Below are positions 8,354-17,254 of a stretch of DNA of 64,000 nt, piece by piece. The stretch comes from DATEDA01 sp963754305 (GTDB lineage: Bacteria > Pseudomonadota > Gammaproteobacteria > Burkholderiales > SG8-39). The notes under the pieces were generated by a model. That model saw only the letters and a list, made by a program, of their open reading frames with translations. It was not told the DNA's origin and did not search any database. The translations under genes were made by a program, and so were the position numbers. Positions within the stretch are counted from its first letter, which is position 1, and the number at the start of each line of letters is the position of its first letter. The DNA lies in assembly GCA_963754305.1 (NCBI GenBank), contig CAVWFR010000029.1, positions 62,001 through 126,000 on the forward strand. The letters are read 5' to 3'.

Positions 8354-10240
8354 CTACTTCATTCCCTCCAGCTCACCCTGCACCCGCAGCCATTCGCTCT
8401 CCGCGTTCTCGAGCGCTTCCGCGCAGCGGGTCCGATCGCGCAAGGCCGCGGCGACTTCGTCCTGGTTGCCCTCGGCATAGAACGCTTCCGCGGCGAGCTT
8501 CGTTTCGACGCCGGCCTTCTCGCGCTCGAGCCGCCCGATCTCGGCTTCGAGCTTCTTCAACCGGTTCTCGAGCGGCTTGCGGTGGCGCGCACGCGCCTGG
8601 CGCGCCTCGGCTTCGACCCGCTTCTGCTCGCGCCGCGAGGGCCCGGAATCGCTCCGTGGCTTGGCCGCGGCGCGCCGCGCGCCGAGCCAGTCGCGATAGT
8701 CGTCGAGGTCGCCGTCGAACGGCGCGAGCCGGCCGTCGGCCACCAGCATGAGGGTGTCGGTCGCGGTGCGGAGCAGATGCCGGTCGTGCGACACGAGCAC
8801 CATCGCGCCCTCGTACTCCTGCAGCGCGAGCGCGACCGCCTCGCGCATCTCGAGGTCGAGATGGTTCGTAGGCTCGTCGAGGAGCAGCAGGTTGGGCTGC
8901 TGCCAGACCACCATCGCGAGCGCGAGCCGGGCGCGCTCGCCGCCGGAGAACCCGGCCACCGGCGCGAGCGCCATGTCGCCGGAGAAATCGAAGCTGCCGA
9001 GAAAATCGCGCAAGCTCTGCTCGCGGGCCGGGCGGTCGATGCGCTGGAGGTGCTGGAGCGGCGAGTCCTCCGGACGCAGCACCTCGAGCGTGTGCTGCGC
9101 GAAGTAGCCGACGCGCAACCCCTTGCCTTCCTGCCGGGTGCCCACGAGCGGGGCGAGACGCCCCGCGGCGAGCTTGACGAGCGTCGTCTTGCCGGCGCCG
9201 TTGCGCCCGAGCAGACCGATGCGTGCGCCGGCCTGGATCTCGAGCTTGAGGTTCGCGATCACCGGCTCGCCGTCGTAGCCGGCGGCGGCGCCGTCGAGGA
9301 CGAGCACCGGGTCGGGGCTGCCGGTGAACTCGCGAAAGTGGAAGTCGAACGGCGAGTCGACGTGCGCCGGCGCGATGAGCTCCATCCGCGCGAGCGCCTT
9401 GATCCGGCTCTGCGCCTGCTTAGCCTTCGTGGCCTTCGCGCGGAACCGGTCGATGAATCCCTCGAGGCGCGCGATCTCGCGCTGCTGGCGGACGAAGAGC
9501 GCCTGCTCGTTCGCGAGACGCTCGGCGCGCTGCGCCTCGAAGCCCGAGTAGTTGCCGGTGTAGCGGCGGAGCTTGCGCGTCTCGAAGCTCACGATCGTCG
9601 TGGCGACCGCGTCGAGGAACTCGCGATCGTGCGACACCAGCAGCAAGGTGCCGCGATACGCGGTGAGCCAGCCCTCGAGCCACACGATCGCGTCGAGATC
9701 GAGGTGGTTGGTCGGCTCGTCGAGGAGCAGGAGGTCCGACGGGCACATGAGCGCGCGGGCGAGGTTGAGCCGCATGCGCCAGCCGCCCGAGAACTCGGCG
9801 ACGCTGCGCTCGATATCGCCGGGAGCGAAGCCGAGACCGTCGAGCATCGCGGCGGCCCGTGCACGCGCGGTGTAGCCGTCGAGCTGCGCATAGTCGTCGT
9901 GGGCGTGCGCGAGGCGCTCGCCGTCGCCCGACCGCTCGGCCTCGTCGAGCTCGCGCTCCGCGCGCCGCAGCGCCTCGTCCCCGTCGATCGCGAACTCGAT
10001 CGCCGGCCGGTCGAGCGCGGTCGTCTCCTGCGCGACGTGGGCGATCGTCCATCGCGGGGGCAGCTCGACATCGCCCGCGTCCGGATGAAGCTCCCCGAGA
10101 AGCAGCGCGAACAGAGTCGACTTGCCGCACCCGTTCGGGCCGACAACGCCGACCCGCTCGCCGGGATGGAGCGCGAGGTCGGCACCGTCCAGGAGGAGTT
10201 TCGCCGCGCGGCGAAGCGAGAGCTTGCGGAGCGTGATCAC
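8354..10240 (-). CDS. yheS: ABC-F family ATPase, YheS-like
   Basis: A 628-residue soluble protein with two ABC ATPase cassettes and no membrane domain. Cassette 1 has Walker A GPNGCGKST (about 34-42), signature FSGGWRMR and Walker B LLLLDEPTNHLDL; cassette 2 has GRNGAGKTT, FSGGERAR and LLLLDEPTNHLDL. The linker between the cassettes is the ABC-F arm/linker, and the C-terminus is a charged coiled coil. ABC-F proteins act on the ribosomal E site to relieve stalled translation. The sequence order resembles YheS more than Uup. It stands as a single gene. Confidence 0.9.
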   Translation of the reverse strand: MITLRKLSLRRAAKLLLDGADLALHPGERVGVVGPNGCGKSTLFALLLGELHPDAGDVELPPRWTIAHVAQETTALDRPAIEFAIDGDEALRRAERELDEAERSGDGERLAHAHDDYAQLDGYTARARAAAMLDGLGFAPGDIERSVAEFSGGWRMRLNLARALMCPSDLLLLDEPTNHLDLDAIVWLEGWLTAYRGTLLLVSHDREFLDAVATTIVSFETRKLRRYTGNYSGFEAQRAERLANEQALFVRQQREIARLEGFIDRFRAKATKAKQAQSRIKALARMELIAPAHVDSPFDFHFREFTGSPDPVLVLDGAAAGYDGEPVIANLKLEIQAGARIGLLGRNGAGKTTLVKLAAGRLAPLVGTRQEGKGLRVGYFAQHTLEVLRPEDSPLQHLQRIDRPAREQSLRDFLGSFDFSGDMALAPVAGFSGGERARLALAMVVWQQPNLLLLDEPTNHLDLEMREAVALALQEYEGAMVLVSHDRHLLRTATDTLMLVADGRLAPFDGDLDDYRDWLGARRAAAKPRSDSGPSRREQKRVEAEARQARARHRKPLENRLKKLEAEIGRLEREKAGVETKLAAEAFYAEGNQDEVAAALRDRTRCAEALENAESEWLRVQGELEGMK

Positions 10241-10409
10241 GGGGCGGGACTGTAGCGAAGCGGGGCATTTTGCGCTATGGGGCAGAGGGTGCTCTGCTAT
10301 ACTCCGCCCCGCGTAAACCCACCCGGACCTGCAGCCTTCATCCGCCTGTCTTCATCCGCCTCGACCCCCGCCGTCCGTCTGCCTCTTCGGTGTTCCGGAG
10401 TACCGCTGT

Positions 10410-11864
10410 TTGACCACGTTCGCTGACCTGGGCCTGCGCCCGGAGTTGCTCAGAGCCGTCGAGGAGCAGGGTTACACGACGCCCACGCCGATCCAGGTGC
10501 AGGCGATTCCGCATGTGCTCGCCGGCCGCGACGTCATGGGCGGCGCGCAAACCGGCACCGGCAAGACCGCGGGGTTCACGCTGCCGCTTCTGCAGCTGCT
10601 CGCGCCGCACGCGAACACGAGCGTCTCCCCCGCCCGCCATCCGGTCCGCGCGCTGATCCTCGCGCCGACGCGCGAGCTCGCGGCGCAGGTCGAGGAAAGC
10701 GTCCGCGAGTACGGCAAGTACATTCCGCTGCGGAGCGTGCAGGTCTTCGGCGGCGTGCCGATGGATCCCCAGACCGCGGCGCTGCGACAGGGCGTCGAGA
10801 TCCTGGTCGCGACACCCGGCCGGCTGCTCGACCACGTGCAGCAACGCACGGTCGCCCTGAGCCAGGTCGAGATCTTCGTCCTCGACGAAGCCGACCGGAT
10901 GCTCGACATGGGGTTCATCCCGGACGTGAAGCGCATCCTCGCGCTGCTCACTTCCCGCAAGCAAAGCCTGCTGTTCTCGGCCACGCTCACCGACGACATC
11001 CGGACGCTCGCAAAGTCGTTCCTGCGCGACCCGGTCGCGGTGCAGGTCGCGCCTAAGCACGCGACCGCCGAGCTGGTCTCGCACGTCGTTCACCCGGTGA
11101 CGCGCGAGCGCAAGCGCGAGCTTTTGGTGCACGTCGTGAAGTCGCGCGACATCAAGCAAGTGCTGGTGTTCGTCGCGACGCGCATCGGCGCGAACCGGCT
11201 CGCCTACCAGCTCAACCGCGAGGGCGTGCACGCGACCGCGATCCACGGCGACCGCAGCCAGTCCGAGCGCATGCAGGCGCTCGAAGACTTCAAGTCGGGC
11301 AAGATCGGCGTGCTGGTCGCGACCGACGTTGCGGCGCGCGGGCTCGATATCGACTCGCTGCCGTTCGTGGTGAACTTCGAGCTGCCGAACTCACCCGACG
11401 ACTACGTGCACCGCATCGGCCGCACCGGCCGCGCGGGCGCGGCGGGCACCGCGATCTCGCTCGTTTGCCCAGAGGAGCACGAACGTCTGGCCGAGATCGA
11501 GAAGACGATCCGCATCCGCATGCCGCGCGACGTCGTGCCCGGCTTCGGGCACCGGTCGGAGGCGCCGCTCATGGAGCCGCCGCGCCGCGAGCGGCGCCGC
11601 GGCGCGGAAGAGGACCGCCTCACTCGAGGGCCGGGCCGTGGGCGGGCAGAGGGGCAACAGCCGGGACGAGGAGAGGGGCAGGCGCGTCGGCGCGAGCAGG
11701 CGGCGAGAGTTGCGCCCGCGTCCGATCCCATCTTCAGCCGGCCGTACGAGCCAGGCGCCGCGCCGCCACCGCCGCCAGGGCCCGGCGACAAGGCCGCCGG
11801 GCCGCAGAAGCCGGCGCGCCAGGTTGCGGCGCTGCTCGGCGGCTTCGTGCGCAAACCCGGTTGA
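10410..11864 (+). CDS. rhlE: DEAD-box ATP-dependent RNA helicase, RhlE type
   Basis: A 484-residue helicase. Visible motifs: the Q motif (TPTPIQVQAIP), Walker A QTGTGKT, PTRELAAQ, TPGRLLDH, DEAD, SAT, and in the second RecA domain ATDVAARGLD and HRIGRTGRAG. A basic Arg/Gly/Pro-rich tail of about 100 residues follows, typical of RhlE. The start is TTG at 10410, supported by GGAG 9 bases upstream and by alignment of the Q motif at residue 25; no ATG or GTG fits. The role is RNA remodelling in ribosome assembly and decay. Confidence 0.93.
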   Translation: MTTFADLGLRPELLRAVEEQGYTTPTPIQVQAIPHVLAGRDVMGGAQTGTGKTAGFTLPLLQLLAPHANTSVSPARHPVRALILAPTRELAAQVEESVREYGKYIPLRSVQVFGGVPMDPQTAALRQGVEILVATPGRLLDHVQQRTVALSQVEIFVLDEADRMLDMGFIPDVKRILALLTSRKQSLLFSATLTDDIRTLAKSFLRDPVAVQVAPKHATAELVSHVVHPVTRERKRELLVHVVKSRDIKQVLVFVATRIGANRLAYQLNREGVHATAIHGDRSQSERMQALEDFKSGKIGVLVATDVAARGLDIDSLPFVVNFELPNSPDDYVHRIGRTGRAGAAGTAISLVCPEEHERLAEIEKTIRIRMPRDVVPGFGHRSEAPLMEPPRRERRRGAEEDRLTRGPGRGRAEGQQPGRGEGQARRREQAARVAPASDPIFSRPYEPGAAPPPPPGPGDKAAGPQKPARQVAALLGGFVRKPG

Positions 11865-11898
11865 CGCAATTCGCTGTCCGACGACCCGCTGCGGCGTG

Positions 11899-12660
11899 CT
11901 AGACGCACCGCGCGCCGTCGACCTCCAGGCACACGCCGCTAACGAACGCCGCCTCATCGGACGCGAGATAGAGGACCGCGTTCGCGATGTCGAGCGGCGT
12001 CGACGGCCGGCCGAGCGGGATCGTCGCGACGAACTTCGCCTCCACCTCGGGTGTGAGCTTGCCGCCGGCGAAATCGGCCGATAGCCCGGTGAAGGGACTG
12101 AACACCGGATTCACGGTGTTCACCCGGATCTTGTCCGGCCCCAGCTCGGCGGCCATCGAGCGGCTCATCGTGATTACCGCGCCTTTGCTCGAGTTGTACA
12201 CCGTGAGGCCGGGACGCGGGCGCACGCCGGCCGTCGACGCGATGTTGACGAAGCAGCCCCCGCCCTGCTTGCGGAACACCGGCACCACGTGCTTCGCGGA
12301 GAGAAAGATCGACCGCACGTTGATCGCGTAGACCCTCTCGAACTCCTCCTCGGTCACCTCGAGGAGCGGCTTGTTGCGGTGGGTCCAGCCGGCGTTGTTC
12401 ACGACGATGTCGATGCGGCCGAACGCGGCGAGCGTCGCCTGCGTCATGGCCGCCCAGTCGGCGGCGATCGCGACGTCGGCGCGGATCGACTGGGCCGCGC
12501 CGCCGCTCTCGCGGATGGCCGCTGCGACCCGCTCGGAACCGGCGGCGTGGACGTCGTTCACCATCACGCGCGCACCCTCCTCGGCCAACCGCACGGCGAT
12601 GCCCTCGCCGAACCCGGACCCGGCACCGGTGACGATCGCTACTTTGTCTTCGAGCCGCAT
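11899..12660 (-). CDS. Short-chain dehydrogenase/reductase (SDR)
   Basis: A 253-residue classical SDR oxidoreductase. The cofactor motif TGAGSGFG is at residues 11-18, NNAG at 88-91, and the catalytic Ser142, Tyr155 and Lys159 are all present. Asp36 at the end of beta-strand 2 suggests NAD(H) over NADP(H). The C-terminus (SGVCLEVDGARCV) matches the glucose dehydrogenase/FabG-like group, but the substrate cannot be told. It is transcribed divergently from ppa, and a good sigma70 promoter is visible upstream. Confidence 0.9.
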   Translation of the reverse strand: MRLEDKVAIVTGAGSGFGEGIAVRLAEEGARVMVNDVHAAGSERVAAAIRESGGAAQSIRADVAIAADWAAMTQATLAAFGRIDIVVNNAGWTHRNKPLLEVTEEEFERVYAINVRSIFLSAKHVVPVFRKQGGGCFVNIASTAGVRPRPGLTVYNSSKGAVITMSRSMAAELGPDKIRVNTVNPVFSPFTGLSADFAGGKLTPEVEAKFVATIPLGRPSTPLDIANAVLYLASDEAAFVSGVCLEVDGARCV

Positions 12661-12694
12661 CGTGCCTCCTCGTTGGTCTCTCCTTGTGCGCGCG

Positions 12695-12724
12695 ATTATC
12701 CGGCCGGGCGCAAACGTCGGTCAA
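12695..12724 (-). promoter_or_regulatory. Candidate sigma70 promoter of the SDR gene
   Basis: Read on the minus strand: -35 TTGACC (12724-12719), 18-bp spacer, -10 GATAAT (12700-12695), ending 35 bp before the SDR start. Both hexamers are close to consensus and orientation fits the gene. Confidence 0.5.
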
Positions 12725-12736
12725 ACGCGGCGCGCA

Positions 12737-12742
12737 TATAAT
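12737..12742 (+). promoter_or_regulatory. Candidate -10 element of ppa
   Basis: A perfect TATAAT ends only 10 bp before the ppa ATG, so transcription would begin at or just before the start codon, giving a leaderless or very short-leader mRNA. No good -35 hexamer is seen at 16-18 bp. Confidence 0.35.
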
Positions 12743-12752
12743 CCCCAGCGCC

Positions 12753-13301
12753 ATGAACCTCGACCGCGTCAGCGCCGGTGTCGACGTCCCCAACGACTGC
12801 AACGTCATCATCGAGATCCCCATGCACGCGGTGCCGATCAAGTACGAGATCGACAAGCAGACCGGGGCGATGTTCGTCGACCGGTTCCTCGCGACCGCGA
12901 TGCATTACCCGTGCAACTACGGGTACGTCCCGCAGACGCTTTCCGGGGACGGCGACCCGGTCGACGTGCTGGTGGTGAGCCCGCTGCCGATCGTCCCCGG
13001 CGCGGTGGTGCGCTGCCGGCCGATCGGCATGCTGAAGATGGAGGACGAGGCGGGCGACGACACCAAGGTGCTCGGCGTGCCGATCGACCGGCTCTCCCCC
13101 CTGTACCGCAGTGTGCAGTCGGCGCGCGACCTGCCGGAGATCACGCTCGCGCAGATTTCGCATTTCTTCGAGCACTACAAGGATCTCGAGCGCGGAAAGT
13201 GGGTGAAGGTCATCGGATGGGCCGGCCCGGAGGAGTCGAAGAAGGAAATCCTCGCCGGCATCGCCGCCTACCGCAAGGCGAAGAAGAAGCCGGCGTTTTG
13301 A
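12753..13301 (+). CDS. ppa: Inorganic pyrophosphatase, family I
   Basis: A 182-residue cytosolic enzyme that hydrolyses pyrophosphate to drive biosynthesis. The family signature DGDPVD is at residues 66-71 (three metal-binding Asp), with YGYVPQT just before and KEILAGIAAYRKAKKK at the end. The ATG at 12753 was chosen because the family begins right there; the longer upstream frame starts inside the SDR promoter region. A small secreted-protein gene starts directly after the stop. Confidence 0.95.
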   Translation: MNLDRVSAGVDVPNDCNVIIEIPMHAVPIKYEIDKQTGAMFVDRFLATAMHYPCNYGYVPQTLSGDGDPVDVLVVSPLPIVPGAVVRCRPIGMLKMEDEAGDDTKVLGVPIDRLSPLYRSVQSARDLPEITLAQISHFFEHYKDLERGKWVKVIGWAGPEESKKEILAGIAAYRKAKKKPAF

Positions 13302-13637
13302 ATGGCGCACTCCAAAATGACGACGATGGTGCGAAACGCGATTCCGGGAGCGGCGCTTGCGATCGCGCTGTGGGCATCGGCACCGCTCGCGCAGACGCTG
13401 CCCGAACAGGTCGTAGTGAAGCGGCCAGACGGAACGATAGTGGCGCCGTCAGCGGCGTCCTCCGACGGCAACACGTCGTGGTGGCTCCGCGAGAGCAGTA
13501 CCCGGGCGGATGAGCGCGAGCGCGCGCGCCTCGACGCGCAGAGCGGCGCCGAAAGCCGGGTCGATCAGAGCCGTCGCGAGCGCGAGGCTGCGCGCGCGAG
13601 CCCGGCCCGGAACACGCCCCCCACCGCGGGACGATAG
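13302..13637 (+). CDS. Small secreted protein of unknown function
   Basis: 111 residues starting at the base after the ppa stop. The N-terminus is a signal peptide (AIPGAALAIALWASAPLAQ); the mature part is short, with VVVKRPDGTIVAP and then an Arg/Glu/Ala-rich, probably disordered tail. No cysteines. Tight spacing suggests co-transcription with ppa. No family is recognised; an internal ATG at 13317 is an alternative start. Confidence 0.65.
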   Translation: MAHSKMTTMVRNAIPGAALAIALWASAPLAQTLPEQVVVKRPDGTIVAPSAASSDGNTSWWLRESSTRADERERARLDAQSGAESRVDQSRREREAARASPARNTPPTAGR

Positions 13638-13671
13638 CCGGGCGACGATCGGACGATTCGATAGGCCTGAT

Positions 13672-14805
13672 TTACGGCTCCTTCCGGAACGGGCTGTGCT
13701 CGGCCAGCTCGTCGGCGTAGCGCTCGACACCCTGCGCCTCGCGCGCTAGGAACCGCTCGATCGCATCGGCGAATTGCGGGTGGCGCAGCCAGTGCGCCGA
13801 CCAGGTTCTCTCCGGCAGGAACCCGCGCGCGAGCTTGTGCTCTCCTTGCGCCCCGCCCTCGAAGGCCGCGATTCCCCGCTCGATGCAGAAATCGAGCGCC
13901 TGGTAGTAGCAGGTCTCGAAATGAAGGCACGGGAGGTGCTGGGTCGCGCCCCAGTACCGGCCGTAGAGCGCCTCGCGCGAAAACACGTTAAGTGCGGCCG
14001 CGATCGGCTTGCCTTCCCGCTCCGCGAGCACGAGCAGCACGTGCTCGGGCAGCGTTTCGCCGAGCCGCGAGAAGAAGGCGAGGTTGAGGTAGGGCGAGGA
14101 CATGTGCGTGCGGTAGGTGAGCGTGTAGCAGCGCGTGAAGAAGCGCCAATCCTCGTGCGTGATCTCGCGCCCCACCTTGCGTCGGAACGTGACGCCCGCT
14201 TCGCCGACCTTGCGGCGCTCGGCCCGTATCTTCTTGCGCTTCCCCTGCGTCAACGCGGCCAGAAACTCGTCGAAGCTGCGATAGCCCGCATTCAACCAGT
14301 GGAACTGCACGCCCCGCCGCAGCATCATGCCCGCGGCCTCGAGCTCGCGCGCCTCGGCCTCCAGCGGGAACAGCACGTGCAGCGACGACACTCCGCGCGC
14401 GAGCTCCAGCGCGGCGGCGGCGAGCTGCGCGCGGACCTGCGGGTCGCGAGCCAGCATCCGGCTGCCGGTGACCGGCGAGAACGGCACGGCGGCGAGTAGC
14501 TTGGGGTAGTACTCCAGACCGTGGCGCTGATAGGCGTCGGCCCACGCCCAGTCGAACACGTACTCGCCGTACGAGTGCGACTTGAGATAGAGCGGCAGGG
14601 CCCCCTTCAGCCGCTTCCCGTCCCAGAGCGTGACGAACTGCGGCAGCCAGCCGGCGCGCGCCGACGCACATCCGGTCTCGTGGAGCGCGGCGAAGAACTC
14701 GTGACGCAGGAACGGCTGGCCGCCGGCGAGGGCGTTCCAGTCGCCCACCGGAATCCCCGCGAGGTCCTCGACCACGCGCAATGTGAGTCGTTCGCCGCCG
14801 CTCAT
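13672..14805 (-). CDS. GNAT-family N-acetyltransferase of the COG3146 type
   Basis: A 377-residue protein of the family annotated as peptidogalycan-biosynthesis/GNAT-like acyltransferases. Features: a core around YVFDWAWADAY, the basic QGKRKKIRAERRKV segment in the middle, the RYWGATQHLPCLHFETCYYQ motif, and the FEGGAQGEHKLARGF end that is highly typical of the family. The substrate is not known. It is transcribed away from glnB and convergent with the small secreted-protein gene. Confidence 0.85.
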   Translation of the reverse strand: MSGGERLTLRVVEDLAGIPVGDWNALAGGQPFLRHEFFAALHETGCASARAGWLPQFVTLWDGKRLKGALPLYLKSHSYGEYVFDWAWADAYQRHGLEYYPKLLAAVPFSPVTGSRMLARDPQVRAQLAAAALELARGVSSLHVLFPLEAEARELEAAGMMLRRGVQFHWLNAGYRSFDEFLAALTQGKRKKIRAERRKVGEAGVTFRRKVGREITHEDWRFFTRCYTLTYRTHMSSPYLNLAFFSRLGETLPEHVLLVLAEREGKPIAAALNVFSREALYGRYWGATQHLPCLHFETCYYQALDFCIERGIAAFEGGAQGEHKLARGFLPERTWSAHWLRHPQFADAIERFLAREAQGVERYADELAEHSPFRKEP

Positions 14806-14869
14806 GCACGCCGATCATCTTCGAAGGGACACGTGGATGCAACGGTCGTGCCTGCGAAATCGCGTTTGC

Positions 14870-14875
14870 TATACT
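14870..14875 (+). promoter_or_regulatory. Candidate -10 element of glnB
   Basis: TATACT ends 29 bp before the glnB ATG. The expected -35 position holds no good match and no clear -24/-12 sigma54 element is seen, so the promoter may need an activator. Confidence 0.35.
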
Positions 14876-14904
14876 CTTGCGATCCGCGCGCCCGGAGTGC
14901 CGAC

Positions 14905-15243
14905 ATGAAAAAAATCGAAGCCGTGATCAAGCCGTTCAAGCTGGATGAAGTCCGGGAGGCGCTCGCCGAGGTCGGCGTGACCGGCCTGACCGTCACGGAA
15001 GTGAAAGGCTTCGGCCGCCAGAAGGGTCATACCGAGCTCTACCGCGGCGCCGAGTACGTCGTCGACTTCCTGCCCAAGGTCAAGCTCGAGGTGGTGGTGG
15101 TCGAGAAGCTGCTCGATCAGGCGATCGAGGCGATCATCAAGGCCGCGCGCACCGGCAAGATCGGCGATGGCAAGATCTTCGTCACCTCGGTCGACCACGT
15201 CGTGCGCATCCGCACCGGCGAGACGAACGAGGCGGCGGTCTAG
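14905..15243 (+). CDS. glnB: Nitrogen regulatory protein PII
   Basis: A 112-residue PII signal protein that reports 2-oxoglutarate, ATP/ADP and glutamine status to its partners. Tyr51, the uridylylation site in the T-loop (YRGAEY), is present, as are the B-loop TGKIGDGKIF and the C-terminal RIRTGE. GlnB and GlnK cannot be separated for certain; no amtB follows, which favours GlnB. It is divergent from the GNAT gene and convergent with the Smr gene 9 bp downstream. Confidence 0.93.
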   Translation: MKKIEAVIKPFKLDEVREALAEVGVTGLTVTEVKGFGRQKGHTELYRGAEYVVDFLPKVKLEVVVVEKLLDQAIEAIIKAARTGKIGDGKIFVTSVDHVVRIRTGETNEAAV

Positions 15244-15252
15244 GGAACGTTT

Positions 15253-15807
15253 TCAACCTTTCAGCAGCACCAGCATCGCCCCGCTCCCGCCCTGGGCCGC
15301 GGGTGCCTGGCAGAACGCCAACACCTCGTCCCGCTGCGCGAGCCACACCCGCACTTTCCCCTTTAGCACCGGTTCCCGGTTCTTCGAACCGAGCCCCTTG
15401 CCGTGCACGATCCGGACGCAGCGCCGCGCGCGGCGCAGTGCTTCGCGCAAGAATCCGGCCACTGCCTCGTGCGCCTCGGTGCGGGTCAGGCCATGCAGGT
15501 CGAGCTCGGCCTGGACGATCCAGTGACCGCGCCGCAGCTTGCGGAGCACCTGGCGCGACAGGCCGTCGCGCAGGAACGACGCCTCTTCGCCGCTCTCGAG
15601 CCCGGCGTCGGCGTCGAGCGGCGCGGTGCGGCTTTCGGCGAGTGCCGCGTGCTCGTCGAGCAGGGACTGGACCGGGACCGCCGCAGTCGCCGGCGCGGCC
15701 CGCGGATGGCGCGCCGGCACGCGTAGCGGCACCGCGTCGCTGACCGCCGAGCGGAAGAGCGCGACGTCGTCGTCGTCGGCAGGCCGCGGATCGAGCGGAC
15801 GCTTCAC
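15253..15807 (-). CDS. Smr/MutS2-type endonuclease domain protein
   Basis: 184 residues from a GTG start at 15807, which has GGGGAA about 9 bases upstream. The N-terminal 90 residues are acidic and low in complexity; the C-terminal Smr domain has ELDLHGLTRTEA, then RIVHGKGLGS and LKGKVRVWL. The LDLHG and HGKG motifs are the core of Smr nucleases. It is similar to the YdaL/SmrA stand-alone group. It begins 16 bp after the trxB stop on the same strand, so the two are probably co-transcribed. Confidence 0.88.
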   Translation of the reverse strand: MKRPLDPRPADDDDVALFRSAVSDAVPLRVPARHPRAAPATAAVPVQSLLDEHAALAESRTAPLDADAGLESGEEASFLRDGLSRQVLRKLRRGHWIVQAELDLHGLTRTEAHEAVAGFLREALRRARRCVRIVHGKGLGSKNREPVLKGKVRVWLAQRDEVLAFCQAPAAQGGSGAMLVLLKG

Positions 15808-15823
15808 GGCGCGACGTTCCCCG

Positions 15824-16774
15824 TCAGCCCAGGCTGTCCAGATATTCTTCGGCGTCCAGGGCCGCCATGCAGCCCGAGCCGGCGCTCGTGACCGCCTGAC
15901 GGTAGACGTGGTCCTGAACATCGCCCGCGGCGAACACGCCGGGGACGCTCGTCGCGGTGGCGTTGCCCTCGCGGCCGCCGTGCGTGACGACGTAGCCGCC
16001 CGTCATGGCGAGCTGACCTTCGAAGATCCCGGTATTCGGCGTGTGTCCGATCGCGACGAACAGGCCATGGACGGCGAGCTTCTCGAGCGCCCCCGTGCGG
16101 GCATGCTTGATCCGGATGCCGTCGACCCCGTTGTCGTCACCGAGCACTTCCGCCAGCTCGTGGTCCCACCGGATCGCCACGTTCGGCTTGTCGAAGAGCT
16201 TGCGCTGGAGGATCTTCTCGGCGCGGAATTTGTCGCGGCGGTGGACGACGGTGACCTGGCGCGCGAGGTTCGAGAGGTAGAGCGCCTCCTCGACCGCGGT
16301 GTTGCCGCCGCCGACTACGGCGACATCGCGGCCGCGATAGAAGAAACCGTCGCACGTCGCGCACGCCGATACGCCACGCCCGAGATACGCTTTTTCGGAC
16401 GCGAGGCCGAGGTAGCGCGCCGACGCGCCGGTGGCGATGATGAGCGCGTCGCAGGTGTAGACGCCGCTGTCGCCTTGCAGCCGAAACGGACGCGACTTCA
16501 GGTCCACCGCGCCGATATGGTCGAACACGATCTCGGTCTCGAAGCGCTCGGCGTGCTTCTGGAACCGCTCCATCAGCTCGGGCCCCTGCACGCCGGTGTG
16601 GTCCGCGGGCCAGTTGTCGACGTCCGTCGTCGTCGTCAGCTGACCGCCGGGCGCGAGTCCGGTGATGAGCACCGGGTGCAGATTGGCGCGCGCCGCGTAC
16701 ACGGCGGCGGTATACCCCGCCGGCCCCGCGCCGAGGATCAGAAGACGGCAGTGCTTGGTCGGTTTCGTAGACAT
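15824..16774 (-). CDS. trxB: Thioredoxin-disulfide reductase
   Basis: A 316-residue FAD- and NADPH-dependent reductase that keeps thioredoxin reduced. The FAD motif GAGPAGYTAAV is at 16-26, the redox pair CATC at 138-141, the NADPH motif GGGNTAVEEA at 155-164, and the C-terminal FAD motif GVFAAGDV is present. It is first in a minus-strand pair with the Smr gene. The upstream region carries a degenerate tandem repeat. Confidence 0.95.
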   Translation of the reverse strand: MSTKPTKHCRLLILGAGPAGYTAAVYAARANLHPVLITGLAPGGQLTTTTDVDNWPADHTGVQGPELMERFQKHAERFETEIVFDHIGAVDLKSRPFRLQGDSGVYTCDALIIATGASARYLGLASEKAYLGRGVSACATCDGFFYRGRDVAVVGGGNTAVEEALYLSNLARQVTVVHRRDKFRAEKILQRKLFDKPNVAIRWDHELAEVLGDDNGVDGIRIKHARTGALEKLAVHGLFVAIGHTPNTGIFEGQLAMTGGYVVTHGGREGNATATSVPGVFAAGDVQDHVYRQAVTSAGSGCMAALDAEEYLDSLG

Positions 16775-16789
16775 CTGATCGCTCGCTCG

Positions 16790-17050
16790 CTAGTTTTCAC
16801 GATGCCAGGGGGCATACCGTCGCGCGCTCCACGATCTGAGCAAAATCGCTGCCTTTCGGTGCGATCCTGCCTCTAGTTCTTTGATGTGAGAGGCACACGC
16901 CCCCCGGTGCTCCCCGATCGCAGCAAGATCGCCGCCTCCCGGCGCGATTCTGCCGATTCTGCCTCTAGTTCTCGCGATCCGAGAAGGCACCCGCTCCTGC
17001 TCCCTGATCGCAGCAGAAGCGCCGCCTCTCGGCGGCGACTCCCTTGTACC
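16790..17050. repeat. Three degenerate tandem repeats with internal hairpins
   Basis: Units begin with CTAGTT at 16790, 16873 and 16965, spaced 83 and 92 bp. Each unit shares the order CTAGTT, a GATG/GATC-GAG block, GCTCC(C)(C)GATC, GCAGCA/GAGCA and then a GC hairpin (for example GCCGCC/GGCGGC around 17022-17037 in unit 3). Spacing and sequence drift rule out a CRISPR array. A further similar copy overlaps the 5' end of lolA. It fills most of the 480-bp gap between trxB and the TpsB gene. Confidence 0.65.
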
Positions 17051-17175
17051 CGCGCCCGGTGATCGCGTGGAAGGAGGCATGGGGGCGATACCGGCCGACG
17101 CGAAGTATAGCCCCGGCCCGAGCCTCACCTGGAACCCCCGCCTTAGGCATTACCTGAGAAAAGTGCCATAAGCAT

Positions 17176-17204
17176 TTGTTTTCCATTACTTCAATGGCTA
17201 TACT
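17176..17204 (+). promoter_or_regulatory. Candidate sigma70 promoter of the TpsB gene
   Basis: -35 TTGTTT (17176-17181), 17-bp spacer, -10 TATACT (17199-17204), in a short AT-rich patch that stands out from the GC-rich surroundings. It ends 50 bp before the GTG/ATG region of the gene. Confidence 0.5.
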
Positions 17205-17254
17205 TACGGCTGGAGCTCACATCGAGACCGCACCTGGACCCCTATGCGAAGTCC

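Noticed and set aside
14840..14880. Sigma54 promoter for glnB
   Set aside because: No GG-N10-GC spacing is present; only a sigma70-like -10 is seen.
16790..17050. Possible CRISPR array
   Set aside because: Only three units, diverged along their whole length, with 83- and 92-bp spacing and no constant repeat/variable spacer pattern.
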